Part shown: piece by piece, positions 56,011 through 64,000 of the stretch
Numbering within the stretch: position 1 is the first letter of the stretch
Layout: every line of letters starts with the position of its first letter
DNA from: Maribacter aquivivus
Lineage (GTDB): Bacteria > Bacteroidota > Bacteroidia > Flavobacteriales > Flavobacteriaceae
Length of the DNA: 64,000 nt
Assembly: GCF_900142175.1 (NCBI RefSeq)
Contig: NZ_FQZX01000001.1
Location: forward strand, 1,116,001-1,180,000
Direction: 5' to 3'
Made by a program: the position numbers and the translations under genes
The notes under the pieces: model-generated
Told to the model about the DNA's origin: nothing
The model's database searches: none
The model's input: only the letters and a program-made list of their open reading frames with translations

Positions 56011-56823
56011 CATTCGTATTATTTCCAAATTCCTACCCTTTTAGATAGCTTTTATGACCTGTACCCTTATCCAATAGAATTAATTTAGTTTTAAAATTTA
56101 TATATTTCATTGCTACCCTTTGCTTTATTCTAGCAAGTAATATCCAATATTTCACATAAACAAGAGGGCATTATATCGGCTAAATTTCTTGAAATGCACT
56201 TTCCTTGGGGTGTAAATCAATGCTTAGCTTTTATATAGTTAAATAGAAGGGTAATTATGAAGTAGCTACGCTGGTTTAGGGAATAGACACAACAATTATT
56301 TTTTGTGTTTGAGAGTATAAAGTACAACTACAAACAGCTGTAAATATTCATATTCAAGGCTTATATCTAATATAGGCAATACAATAATCTTTTATTCTAA
56401 TATAGCGTGTAATATTAGCTTATGCTTGAATATATTATTGAAATCATCCATAAGTTTTATAAATGAAAGAACATTGGTACTACCTGAATTCTGTACTTTT
56501 TTAAAAACTTCTATCCTTTTTTAACAAATGCCCCTTACTACTGATCTAGGTCATTTAGTGTTAAAATCTTGAGATTTAAATTTAGTCATTCAAGAAATAC
56601 TTCACTATGGAATATAGACTACTAGAATTAAATAATCAGTGTTTGAATTGTGTTATAAATCTACAATCTACTTCTAGCCCACCGTTGATAGTATCAATTC
56701 TGCTATTACCAGTAATCCACTACCCCCTTTTTTTCTCTTAAAATATTAATTGTGTGATATTTATATCACACAATACCAAGCTAAATACTAACATTAGAAA
56801 ATCACATTTATACCATTTTATTC
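56011..56823 (+). promoter_or_regulatory. 813-base non-coding leader of the Pel-like cluster
   Basis: No gene of convincing length is present. Around 56350-56433 nested inverted repeats (ATATTCAAG/CTTGAATAT and CTAATAT/ATATTAG) could fold into a long AT-rich stem. A perfect 12-bp inverted repeat lies at 56749-56774. No exact TAnnTTTG promoter was found, so the cluster may depend on an activator or a different sigma factor. The region is unusually long for this gene-dense window. Confidence 0.5.
56749..56774. promoter_or_regulatory. Perfect inverted repeat upstream of pelF
   Basis: Arms ATTGTGTGATAT and ATATCACACAAT are exactly complementary, with a 2-base spacer. The centre is about 62 bases before the pelF ATG. 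It holds TGTGA and TCACA as in CRP-type sites, but the spacer is 8 rather than 6 bases, so a different dimeric regulator is more likely. Confidence 0.7.
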
Positions 56824-58368
56824 ATGATTAAAAAAGATCCAAAACAAATACTTTTAATATGTGAGGGCACTTATCCTTTTAATACCGGGGGTGTTTCTAC
56901 TTGGGCAAATGACCTATGTTCTAGAATCAATAATGCCGAGTTTGTAGTATATTCTATAAACTCAGTAGTTGAGAATACTTCTAAATATTCTTTTTCGAAT
57001 CAAATAAAAAAAATCATACAAGTACCCATGTGGTCCCCAGAGGAACCATTAGATTGTGTGGATTATGGGATTGATTACCTTGATATTTTAGAAGGTAAGG
57101 AAAGAACTACCCCAGACGTTATCAATTTTAAGTTCAAAGAGAGTTTTAGGATATTTCTCAATGAAATGTATGCAGAGAAGCGTTCCATTTCTGTTTTAGA
57201 TAAATCTTTCTATGAAATGTGGTCATTTTTTCAAGAATATGACTACAAAACAGCCATGGGAAGCAGTATAATCTGGGATACTTTTTGTGCTACAATAACG
57301 GAAGTGTTGCCAAAAGACGAACTGAATAGGGTAACCTTAGAGGATATGACTACGGGGTTAAGGTGGATTTATAGATTCTTAATTCCTATGGCAATTAAAG
57401 TACCTAAGGTAGATATTAGCCATGTTACTATAGCTGGGGTAGCTATAATCCCCGCTTTGGCCCTTAAATATAAATATGGCACCCCAATATTGGTTACGGA
57501 GCATGGTGTTTTTATTAGGGAAAGATTACTTTCTATAAGTACGGGTAATTATTCCTTTTTCTTAAAAAAATTATTGATTAATTTTTCGGAGTGCGTTACC
57601 AAACTTGCCTATTTTCATGCAACAAAAATAACTACGGTAAGTAATTTCAATATGCCGTGGGAGGCTTATTACGGAGCAGATATCAAAAAAACTTCGGTAA
57701 TCTACAACGGTGTAGACCATCGTAAATTTAAACCCTTGCCAAAACCAAAACATTTAGAGAATACGCCTACGGTAGTTGCGGCGGCACGTATTTTTGAATT
57801 AAAGGATATACTTACTATGGTAAGAACCTGTAATGAAGTTCAAAAAAAAGTACCTAACGTTCAATTTCTTGTTTATGGCAATAAGGATGCCGTACCAGAA
57901 TACACTAGGGAATGTGAATCGTTGATTAAAGATTTGGGCTTAGGTCAAAACTTTTTTTTAAACGGTTTTCATAATACGCCCCATGAACTTTATGCAGAGG
58001 GAGATATATCTATTTTAACATCAATATCTGAGGGATTCCCTTTTACGGTAATAGAGTCAATGAGTTGTGGAATACCTGTGGTAGCTACTGATGTAGGTGG
58101 CGTTTCAGAGGCATTGGATGAAAATTGTGGTGCACTATGTAAGCCTAAAGACCATATTCAGTTGGCCCGACAAGTGATTATTTTATTACAGGATAGGGAG
58201 CTTAGATTATTAAAAGGTAAAAATGCTAGAAAAAAGGTATGTGAAAATTTCACTTTGGAAAAGTTTGTTCAAGCTTTTGAAGATACGTATGATTCCCTCT
58301 CACAAAAGCGTGTAAGACTAATCAAATTAGAGCCGTCTGGTATAATTCCAATTCAATCTGTAGGTTAA
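56824..58368 (+). CDS. pelF: PelF-like glycosyltransferase (GT4)
   Basis: The 514-residue cytoplasmic GT-B enzyme has the PelF N-terminal signature EGTYPFNTGGVSTW (residues 14-27), the acceptor-side segment VTEHGVFIRER, and the retaining GT4 motif EGFPFTVIE (E403 and E411). PelF uses UDP-GalNAc or UDP-GlcNAc to build the Pel exopolysaccharide. pelG begins 1 base after its stop, as in other Pel loci. There is no signal peptide or membrane helix. It is the first gene of the cluster after the long leader. Confidence 0.92.
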   Translation: MIKKDPKQILLICEGTYPFNTGGVSTWANDLCSRINNAEFVVYSINSVVENTSKYSFSNQIKKIIQVPMWSPEEPLDCVDYGIDYLDILEGKERTTPDVINFKFKESFRIFLNEMYAEKRSISVLDKSFYEMWSFFQEYDYKTAMGSSIIWDTFCATITEVLPKDELNRVTLEDMTTGLRWIYRFLIPMAIKVPKVDISHVTIAGVAIIPALALKYKYGTPILVTEHGVFIRERLLSISTGNYSFFLKKLLINFSECVTKLAYFHATKITTVSNFNMPWEAYYGADIKKTSVIYNGVDHRKFKPLPKPKHLENTPTVVAAARIFELKDILTMVRTCNEVQKKVPNVQFLVYGNKDAVPEYTRECESLIKDLGLGQNFFLNGFHNTPHELYAEGDISILTSISEGFPFTVIESMSCGIPVVATDVGGVSEALDENCGALCKPKDHIQLARQVIILLQDRELRLLKGKNARKKVCENFTLEKFVQAFEDTYDSLSQKRVRLIKLEPSGIIPIQSVG

Positions 58369-58369
58369 T

Positions 58370-59974
58370 ATGTTGGTCAAAAATAAAAATATCCCATCTT
58401 TAATCAATAAGGTAATAGACAAAATAGGCAATCCAGTCAGTAAAATGGTTGTGTTGGCTACATTGGAATCATTTGGTATAAGAAATATCGATGTTCATCA
58501 TGATTATTGCTTACCCACTTTGTCTGCTTTAGCAGATTATATTTATAGTGATTTGAAAAGCAGAGATCAAGATTCACTTTTAAATATAAATGAGCGAAAC
58601 CCTAGAAAGGTAGCAGTTTCTATACCTGTTTCAGACTATCAATGGGTAAAAGCAGGACTTTTTGCAAAGTACTATCCGCTAGGAATATTCCATTTAATGC
58701 CCGTTTTTATTCAGGTTGCTACCATCATTATTTATGGATATTCACTTTGGGCCTATATGGGGTTTAATACCATACAATCTACAGCAGTGGTTTTAGGAGT
58801 AATTTTGGGTATTGTATTATCTGGTGGTTATGTTCAAATCATGGGAAGACAGGCCTCTTTCTATTGGAACCATAAGGAATATTACAAGGCCAAGGTTGTT
58901 TCTGACCGTCTTATGATGTATGGTATCAAAGGTATGCTTTTTACATTCTTGATAATGTTTTTAATAAACGGCCTTACTAAACCTTACCCTCATGCTTTTG
59001 TATTGATTACTGTTATATACGCTTTTTTGATTGGTACTTTATTGTTGGCAATAGCACCTTTTTATGCTATTGGGCAGCGTTGGGTCATTTCTGTCGTAAT
59101 TGCCATCTGCTCGGTCTTTGCCTTGTTTCTGCATCTTAAAACAGAGATGCATGTGTACTTTTCCCAATGGATGGGTATCCTATTGTCTATAATGCTCTCA
59201 AAAATCTACCTCAGATTTTTTTTTAAATCAAAAATTAAGAAAATAACAGAAAACAAAGTGGAGCCTGATAAAATGATGGTAATCTATAAGAATTATCCTT
59301 ATTTCTTTTATGGCATTTTTATCTATGCGTTTATTTTTATGGATAGAATAGTTGCATGGTCTGCCAATATGGAACTTAGTTCTGAATTTCCATTTCTTTA
59401 TGAAAAAAGTTACGAGATTGGGATGGATCTGGCCATTATCATTTTTTTTATGCTCGCTGGAGTTATGGAATATGCTATAGCTTCATTTACCAAGTTTATG
59501 GATATAAAACAAAAAACCGTTTTGTTATCTAAAAAAAATGTTTTCGGTAAAAAAATGTTTAAAATCTATAGACACCATATTGGCTTACTCTTAATAACGG
59601 CTATCACTGCGGGTATTTTTTTGTTCTTTTTTGTAAGCAGACCATGGGGGTATTTAGCCAGTTTTGGTGAAACCATAGACGTGATAAGTACTAGGGTGTG
59701 TATAATGGGAAGTGTTGGTTATTTTTTTCTCTCTTGGGGCATGCTCAATGCACTGTATCTTTTTACTTTAAATAGGCCTAAAGAGGTTTTAAAAGCTCTT
59801 ATTATATCGTCATTCATAAATTTTATTGTAGGCTTTTTTATGAGTAGATGGATAGCATTTGAGTATAGTGTGGTAGGTATGTTAATAGGCTCTTTTTTAT
59901 TTATGATACTTACTACTAGGTATATAAAGCAATATTTTAATCACTTAGATTTTCATTATTATGCATCTTATTAG
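58370..59974 (+). CDS. pelG: PelG-like exopolysaccharide transporter with N-terminal extension
   Basis: The 534-residue membrane protein has about 12 helices of the MATE/MOP type, and the segment YPYFFYGIFIYAFIFMDRIV is typical of PelG. PelG moves the growing Pel polymer over the inner membrane with PelF. It is longer than the usual 450-460 residues because about 100 residues precede the first helix (LINKVIDKIGNPVSK, NIDVHHDY, ALADYIYSDL), an added soluble region of unknown function. The 3' end overlaps the next gene by 14 bases. Confidence 0.9.
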   Translation: MLVKNKNIPSLINKVIDKIGNPVSKMVVLATLESFGIRNIDVHHDYCLPTLSALADYIYSDLKSRDQDSLLNINERNPRKVAVSIPVSDYQWVKAGLFAKYYPLGIFHLMPVFIQVATIIIYGYSLWAYMGFNTIQSTAVVLGVILGIVLSGGYVQIMGRQASFYWNHKEYYKAKVVSDRLMMYGIKGMLFTFLIMFLINGLTKPYPHAFVLITVIYAFLIGTLLLAIAPFYAIGQRWVISVVIAICSVFALFLHLKTEMHVYFSQWMGILLSIMLSKIYLRFFFKSKIKKITENKVEPDKMMVIYKNYPYFFYGIFIYAFIFMDRIVAWSANMELSSEFPFLYEKSYEIGMDLAIIIFFMLAGVMEYAIASFTKFMDIKQKTVLLSKKNVFGKKMFKIYRHHIGLLLITAITAGIFLFFFVSRPWGYLASFGETIDVISTRVCIMGSVGYFFLSWGMLNALYLFTLNRPKEVLKALIISSFINFIVGFFMSRWIAFEYSVVGMLIGSFLFMILTTRYIKQYFNHLDFHYYASY

Positions 59975-60776
59975 TCTTTACTTATTATTTCTTCCATTTA
60001 CGAATAACTGGACTTACAGTAAAACTATAGGTGTAGGCGGAGGAAATTTTATCGTATGTTATGGTAAGTTAGATGCTAATTCAGTTAAAGGATATGACCT
60101 CGTAATTTTAGAACCGGGTCATTATGAAGCTCATGATATTGAGATCTTTAAAGCTCATAATAATAGAGTAGCAGCTTACATTAGTCTAACAGAAGTAAAC
60201 AAAAACTCCAGATATTTTAAAGCCCTTTCACAATTTACCATGGGTAATAATGAATATTGGGAAAGTTGTTATATAGATATACGAGATAAGAATGCAAAAA
60301 AAGTAGTGCTCAACATCGTCGATGATATCTTGGATAAAGGTTTTAATGCCTTGTTTTTGGACAATCTTGACAATGTTTCACAATGGGGTGCTTTAAAAGG
60401 GTTTGAATTGGATTTGGTTTCCCTGATTATGGATATTCATATCATGAACAAGCATATTTATCTAATTCAAAATTCTGGCTTCTTTCTAAATGATTACCTA
60501 CAAAATATCACTAATGCCATATTGGTAGAGTCCCTCTTCAGTTCTTATGATTTTGATACCAGTTCATATGCATGGCGAGATGATTATTCCAAAAATATAA
60601 TGTTAGACCGTATCAATGAAACCCGTTCTAAAACTTCTAAAAAAATATATGTTCTAGAATATGCAGAAGCACCACATATGAAATCGCAACTGAGTAAAAA
60701 ATTAGATAGCCTCAAATTAGAGTATTACATAGGGTATATAGAATTGCAGCAATTGGTCACACTAAATAGCAAATAA
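59961..60776 (+). CDS. GH114/PelA-hydrolase-like exported protein
   Basis: The 271-residue protein has a hydrophobic N-terminal signal (about 1-13) and one TIM barrel: LVILEP (47-52), YISLTEV (73-79), FLDNLDN (132-138), IQNSG (169-173), ILVES (187-191), VLEYA (231-235) and YIGYIEL (256-262). This resembles GH114 and the GH166 hydrolase domain of PelA, which cuts alpha-1,4-GalNAc polymers. Asp135 or nearby, and Glu190, are candidate catalytic acids. It is embedded in the pel-like operon with overlaps, so it probably trims or releases the polymer in the periplasm. Confidence 0.8.
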   Translation: MHLISLYLLFLPFTNNWTYSKTIGVGGGNFIVCYGKLDANSVKGYDLVILEPGHYEAHDIEIFKAHNNRVAAYISLTEVNKNSRYFKALSQFTMGNNEYWESCYIDIRDKNAKKVVLNIVDDILDKGFNALFLDNLDNVSQWGALKGFELDLVSLIMDIHIMNKHIYLIQNSGFFLNDYLQNITNAILVESLFSSYDFDTSSYAWRDDYSKNIMLDRINETRSKTSKKIYVLEYAEAPHMKSQLSKKLDSLKLEYYIGYIELQQLVTLNSK

Positions 60777-60779
60777 AAA

Positions 60780-62756
60780 ATGTTTATGAATACGGTATTG
60801 TTGGGTCCTTTTAGAATCATGTTAGTGTTACTTTTTGTCGTTTTGATTTATCAAATGATGGTAAGGCACGAACTAAAGCGTTACAATTTAGACTATGTAA
60901 TGTCACGTGGGATAATTGCCGGTAGTGCAGTAATGACAACCTTATTTTTTCTAATTATGGGAAAAGTATATGATCGGTTCTCAATTTTTATCTTTTTCTT
61001 GATTTTTATTATTGGATTATATATTCATGTGTTCCCTGTATGTAATTTGAAGACCATGTTAGCGATAAAAAAGAAAACGCTATTTAGTATCATAAATAGG
61101 GTTAATAAAACAAATTTCAATAGTATTTCATTTTTTTCTGCCTTGTTGAAATCTATTAAACCTAAACTATTCAATTACCCCTTGTTTGCCGCAGTTTTTG
61201 TTTCTTTCGTTTGTCTATTCTCAAGGTATCAATTTCTAAGTAATGACCTATACGTTCTCTCAAATGTATGGTTAAATAAGCTTGAATTGGTAAAGTTGAT
61301 TAACGAAAACCAATGGTTCGGGTCAGACCTTATTATGCCGGGTGAACAAGCACTTATAAATCTATATGCCAAAACTATTAATATCAGTGAGGAAATGGCC
61401 TTACACTCATTTGGTCTTCTAGAGGTTTTTGGTCTATCGATGGTTTTATTTTGGTTCGTTGGTAAACTGTCGCGTTCAACATTTTATATTCCTTTTATAT
61501 CCTTGTTGTTTTTTGGTTTTTTTTATGGCGTACTACCCATGAACATTAATCTTTTACTAGAAAATAATCCAGTACACCTCGCATTATTTTTCGCATTTCC
61601 ATCTATGTTGTTTACGTTATATCCAAAATTACTGACCGAGAACAAAAAACGATTTTTTTTGTATTTATGCCTTGTTTACTCCTCCATTGCTATTATTAAC
61701 CTTTTTGTGTTTATTTGGTTAATTCCTATTTTTTTGGTTTTTGCCGGCATCGTACGTGAAAAACAAAAGGTAATTCATTGGGTCTTAAGTGCCACTGCAT
61801 TTAGCCTAGTTGGTTTAGTTGTTTTGGCAATTTATTTTATCAGATGTTATACCATTAAAAGGCCTTTTGTAAGTTTTTTTAAAGAAAATCTAATTCGTAC
61901 GGATATGTATTCCTATTTTCCGCAGTTAGATATTCCCCTAGAATCCTTACTTAAAATATATTCTAGCTTGGGTATTCTTTTAATGCTGCTTATAATTCCT
62001 ATCTATATTATAAAAGGTAAGCAGTGGAGACCGGTATTGGTCATTTTACTTTTGTTTAATGCGTTCATAAACTTAAGGTTCATACCTAGTAATTGGATAG
62101 ATATGGATATGTTTTATCAAGCATTGACTCCAATGATTATTATTTGTATTGGTATGGGATTAGGGGTCTTAAATTTTTTTTTAGGGTATATCTGGTCTTA
62201 TTCAAAACGCTTTAAGTATGGCACAATATTAATTGCCAGTACGTTTTTATTGGTCATTGCGCTACAAAATAAAGTATTTGCTTTAGAAGGTTTAAAAGAA
62301 AAAGAGCCCTTAAAGGATGTTATAATTTCGGTATACGATGAACTGTCTAAAGAATATTTGCCTTTTACCTATGCCGTTGTAAATAGCAATTATGCCGTAC
62401 AAATAAGTAAAAGCAATCATAGGTATATGGAATATGATTTTTTTGTAACCGATTATTTACAAAAAGACGCACATTACCATAAAGTAAAAGATGATTTGGC
62501 ATATTTAAAAAAACACCCTGAAGTAGTTTTGCCCAATACTATTTTCGTTTTTGTAGCTCAGGTACCATTACATAAAGAGTCTTCATCTTTAGATACCCCA
62601 ACGAAATATGTGAAAGCTATTAAGAATAGTATCGAAATATTAAAAAGTAGGGGTAGAAAGGTAGAAATATTTCATGAAGCAGATAATTTAAAGGTTTTTA
62701 AAATAACCAATGAGGACAAGGCCTCAAAAATAGTTGAACTTATTTTTACATTATGA
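60780..62756 (+). CDS. Large polytopic membrane protein of the Pel-like cluster, unknown
   Basis: This 658-residue protein has 13-14 predicted helices (from about residue 10 to 510) and a C-terminal soluble domain of about 135 residues. A long extracytoplasmic loop (about 155-210, with NENQWFGSDLIMPGEQALIN) follows the fourth helix. This layout recalls GT-C glycosyltransferases or Wzy-type polymerases, but no diagnostic motif is recognised. It is not a PelD or PelE in size or layout. Position 3 bases after the hydrolase and 4-base overlap with the next gene make it an integral part of the operon. Confidence 0.65.
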   Translation: MFMNTVLLGPFRIMLVLLFVVLIYQMMVRHELKRYNLDYVMSRGIIAGSAVMTTLFFLIMGKVYDRFSIFIFFLIFIIGLYIHVFPVCNLKTMLAIKKKTLFSIINRVNKTNFNSISFFSALLKSIKPKLFNYPLFAAVFVSFVCLFSRYQFLSNDLYVLSNVWLNKLELVKLINENQWFGSDLIMPGEQALINLYAKTINISEEMALHSFGLLEVFGLSMVLFWFVGKLSRSTFYIPFISLLFFGFFYGVLPMNINLLLENNPVHLALFFAFPSMLFTLYPKLLTENKKRFFLYLCLVYSSIAIINLFVFIWLIPIFLVFAGIVREKQKVIHWVLSATAFSLVGLVVLAIYFIRCYTIKRPFVSFFKENLIRTDMYSYFPQLDIPLESLLKIYSSLGILLMLLIIPIYIIKGKQWRPVLVILLLFNAFINLRFIPSNWIDMDMFYQALTPMIIICIGMGLGVLNFFLGYIWSYSKRFKYGTILIASTFLLVIALQNKVFALEGLKEKEPLKDVIISVYDELSKEYLPFTYAVVNSNYAVQISKSNHRYMEYDFFVTDYLQKDAHYHKVKDDLAYLKKHPEVVLPNTIFVFVAQVPLHKESSSLDTPTKYVKAIKNSIEILKSRGRKVEIFHEADNLKVFKITNEDKASKIVELIFTL

Positions 62757-64000
62757 AAAAAGGGCCAATTTACGTTTTACTTATTTTATTATTTTTTGTC
62801 ATAGTTGGTTGCCAAAAAGACTTATATCGTTTCACGACGCAATTCAAAGACCCTAAAATCAGTAAAGGTTCACCTGTAGTTCTGTTAATTACGGATGCAA
62901 ACCTACATGGTAATGTATTGGAATCAGAAAATTTAAAAAAGACCTTGGATTATACTAAAATTCCACATAGTACTGCAAGAGTGAGTCAATTTAACTTGAA
63001 TCCTATTATAGATGAATCTGTAAGGGTAGTCTCTGTTTATGAAACAATGAATATTAATGACAGGGGTATAGATTCTTTATATGCGTATGTAGCAAAAGGC
63101 GGTACTTTGCAGATAACAAAGGCATTAAGTGATCCTAGAATGTTTTTTTTAATGGGTATTAGGCCAGAAACAGATCCAAAAAAAAATATTATAGCAAAAG
63201 GTTTTCATTTGAATAGGTCCCTATTTCCCAATAAGTTAGGTTTTTCCTATTCTTTTAAAGATCCTTTTTTGGGGTATGACGGAGATAATTTTAAAAACGA
63301 GGCGGTTACCATAGTCTCCGCAATGAATGATTCTAATTATCCTGTAGTACTAAAACATAAAGTAGGAAATGGTAATGTGGTACTTTTAAATTTAGATTTC
63401 ACACTTCAAAAAAATATGAGAGGACTTCTTTTTTCCACCCTTCTGTATGGTTTAGAAGGTATTCCTTATCCCGTTGCTAATGTGTCCACCATTTTTTTGG
63501 ACGATTTTCCTTCCCCTATGTACAACATACTTAAGGAGCCCATAAAGTCTGAAATGAATTTGACCATGGCGGATTATGTAAAGGATGTTTGGTGGCCCGA
63601 CATGAAAAAACTAGCTAAAAGACATGATATTAAATATACAGCCTATCTGACGTTTGACTATAATAACAATACAACCCCACCTTTTGTCTTTAAAGAGTGG
63701 GATGCTACTAGAACTTTGACTAAAAAAGAGGGTAATCAAAGTAGTAGCGCATGGATTACAAAAAACATAATTAGCAGCGGCCATGAATTAGGTTTTCACG
63801 GGTATAACCATGTATCACTATTGGAGCAAGAATGGAAAAATCCGGTATTTATATCAACTGCCTTGAAATCTGCTTTAAAAAAGTGGAATATATTGGATTT
63901 TCAGAATATGCCTATTTCCTATGTACCTCCTAGTAATTATATAGATAGTATGGGGATGCAAAGATTAGTTGAGACAATGCCAAGTTTACGTTTTATGCAA
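62753..64000 (+). CDS. DUF2194 lipoprotein with polysaccharide-deacetylase motif (PelA C-terminal-like), 3' end cut by window
   Basis: The ATG overlaps the previous TGA (ATGA), and the frame stays open to the window end (416 residues). It is a lipoprotein (VIVGC, Cys20). Residues about 40-235 form a Rossmann/glutaminase-like domain, and the following part carries FLDDFPSP (D250-D251) and HGYNH (H349, H353), the metal-binding Asp and His-x3-His of polysaccharide deacetylases. This two-domain order equals the last part of PelA (reductase-like domain, then CE18 deacetylase). It should remove acetyl groups from the GalNAc-type polymer in the periplasm. Confidence 0.8.
   Translation, partial: MKKGPIYVLLILLFFVIVGCQKDLYRFTTQFKDPKISKGSPVVLLITDANLHGNVLESENLKKTLDYTKIPHSTARVSQFNLNPIIDESVRVVSVYETMNINDRGIDSLYAYVAKGGTLQITKALSDPRMFFLMGIRPETDPKKNIIAKGFHLNRSLFPNKLGFSYSFKDPFLGYDGDNFKNEAVTIVSAMNDSNYPVVLKHKVGNGNVVLLNLDFTLQKNMRGLLFSTLLYGLEGIPYPVANVSTIFLDDFPSPMYNILKEPIKSEMNLTMADYVKDVWWPDMKKLAKRHDIKYTAYLTFDYNNNTTPPFVFKEWDATRTLTKKEGNQSSSAWITKNIISSGHELGFHGYNHVSLLEQEWKNPVFISTALKSALKKWNILDFQNMPISYVPPSNYIDSMGMQRLVETMPSLRFMQ

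Noticed and set aside
56463..56504. Short open frame of 13 codons in the Pel leader
   Set aside because: Too short, without a credible start context, and not distinguishable from chance in AT-rich DNA.
56749..56774. CRP binding site
   Set aside because: TGTGA and TCACA are present, but the spacer is 8 bases instead of 6, so it was reported only as a palindrome.

Overview
The window is a piece of an AT-rich chromosome from a marine-type Bacteroidetes, almost certainly family Flavobacteriaceae. Supporting signs are SusC/SusD outer-membrane pairs, many lipoproteins with short Lys-rich signal peptides, TonB-dependent receptors with an N-terminal CarboxypepD-like domain, flavobacterial protein variants (DUF3078, DUF6503-like, DUF2141), a CrtY lycopene cyclase, weak Shine-Dalgarno signals, and repeated matches to the Bacteroidetes -7 promoter element TAnnTTTG. 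I see no tRNA, rRNA, CRISPR array, insertion sequence or phage gene. The genus (for example Maribacter- or Zobellia-like) is a guess.

Layout. 1-8.9 kb: a sugar-oxidation locus with two sugar isomerase/epimerase TIM barrels, a nucleoside-permease-type MFS carrier, a Gfo/Idh/MocA oxidoreductase, a GMC oxidoreductase and two tandem DUF1080 lipoproteins; this set fits the 3-keto-glycoside route of glycan breakdown. 9-11.8 kb: yicC-gmk-nadD, convergent with a DUF6503-like protein. 11.8-15.4 kb: phosphate uptake (PiT-PhoU fusion plus OprO/P-type porin). 15.7-27.3 kb: housekeeping genes (dgt, DUF3078, dxs, tadA, cold-shock protein, ClC channel, aspS) and small hypotheticals. 27.3-34 kb: a tetR-tolC-hlyD-RND efflux operon with a clear palindromic operator. 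34.3-47.4 kb: a susC-susD operon whose further genes are FG-GAP/ASPIC proteins and a vanadium-haloperoxidase-like PAP2 enzyme instead of glycosidases, with a divergent GntR regulator. 47.5-49.6 kb: prenyl diphosphate synthase and lycopene cyclase. 49.7-53.6 kb: a metal-homeostasis unit (TonB receptor, divergent DtxR-family regulator, ZIP transporter) with a palindrome sitting on the receptor's -7 box. 53.7-54.6 kb: two small exported or membrane proteins.

The most unusual part is 54.9-64 kb. It is a Pel-like exopolysaccharide locus: a lipoprotein GH114-type barrel, then an 813-base intergenic region with a perfect 12-bp inverted repeat, then tightly packed pelF (glycosyltransferase), pelG (transporter, with an extra N-terminal region), a second GH114/PelA-hydrolase-type protein, an unrecognised 13-14-helix membrane protein, and a DUF2194 lipoprotein carrying a deacetylase motif that runs off the window. 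The functions united in Pseudomonas PelA thus appear split over two genes, and no PelD-type c-di-GMP receptor is seen within the window. The two GH114-type proteins show the same cyclic series of barrel motifs but start at different points, so the first looks circularly permuted relative to the second.

Several start sites were moved to an internal ATG because the longest open frame begins at an unlikely TTG (at 8076, 11785, 15413, 47523 and 52072); dxs is the exception, where only TTG fits.
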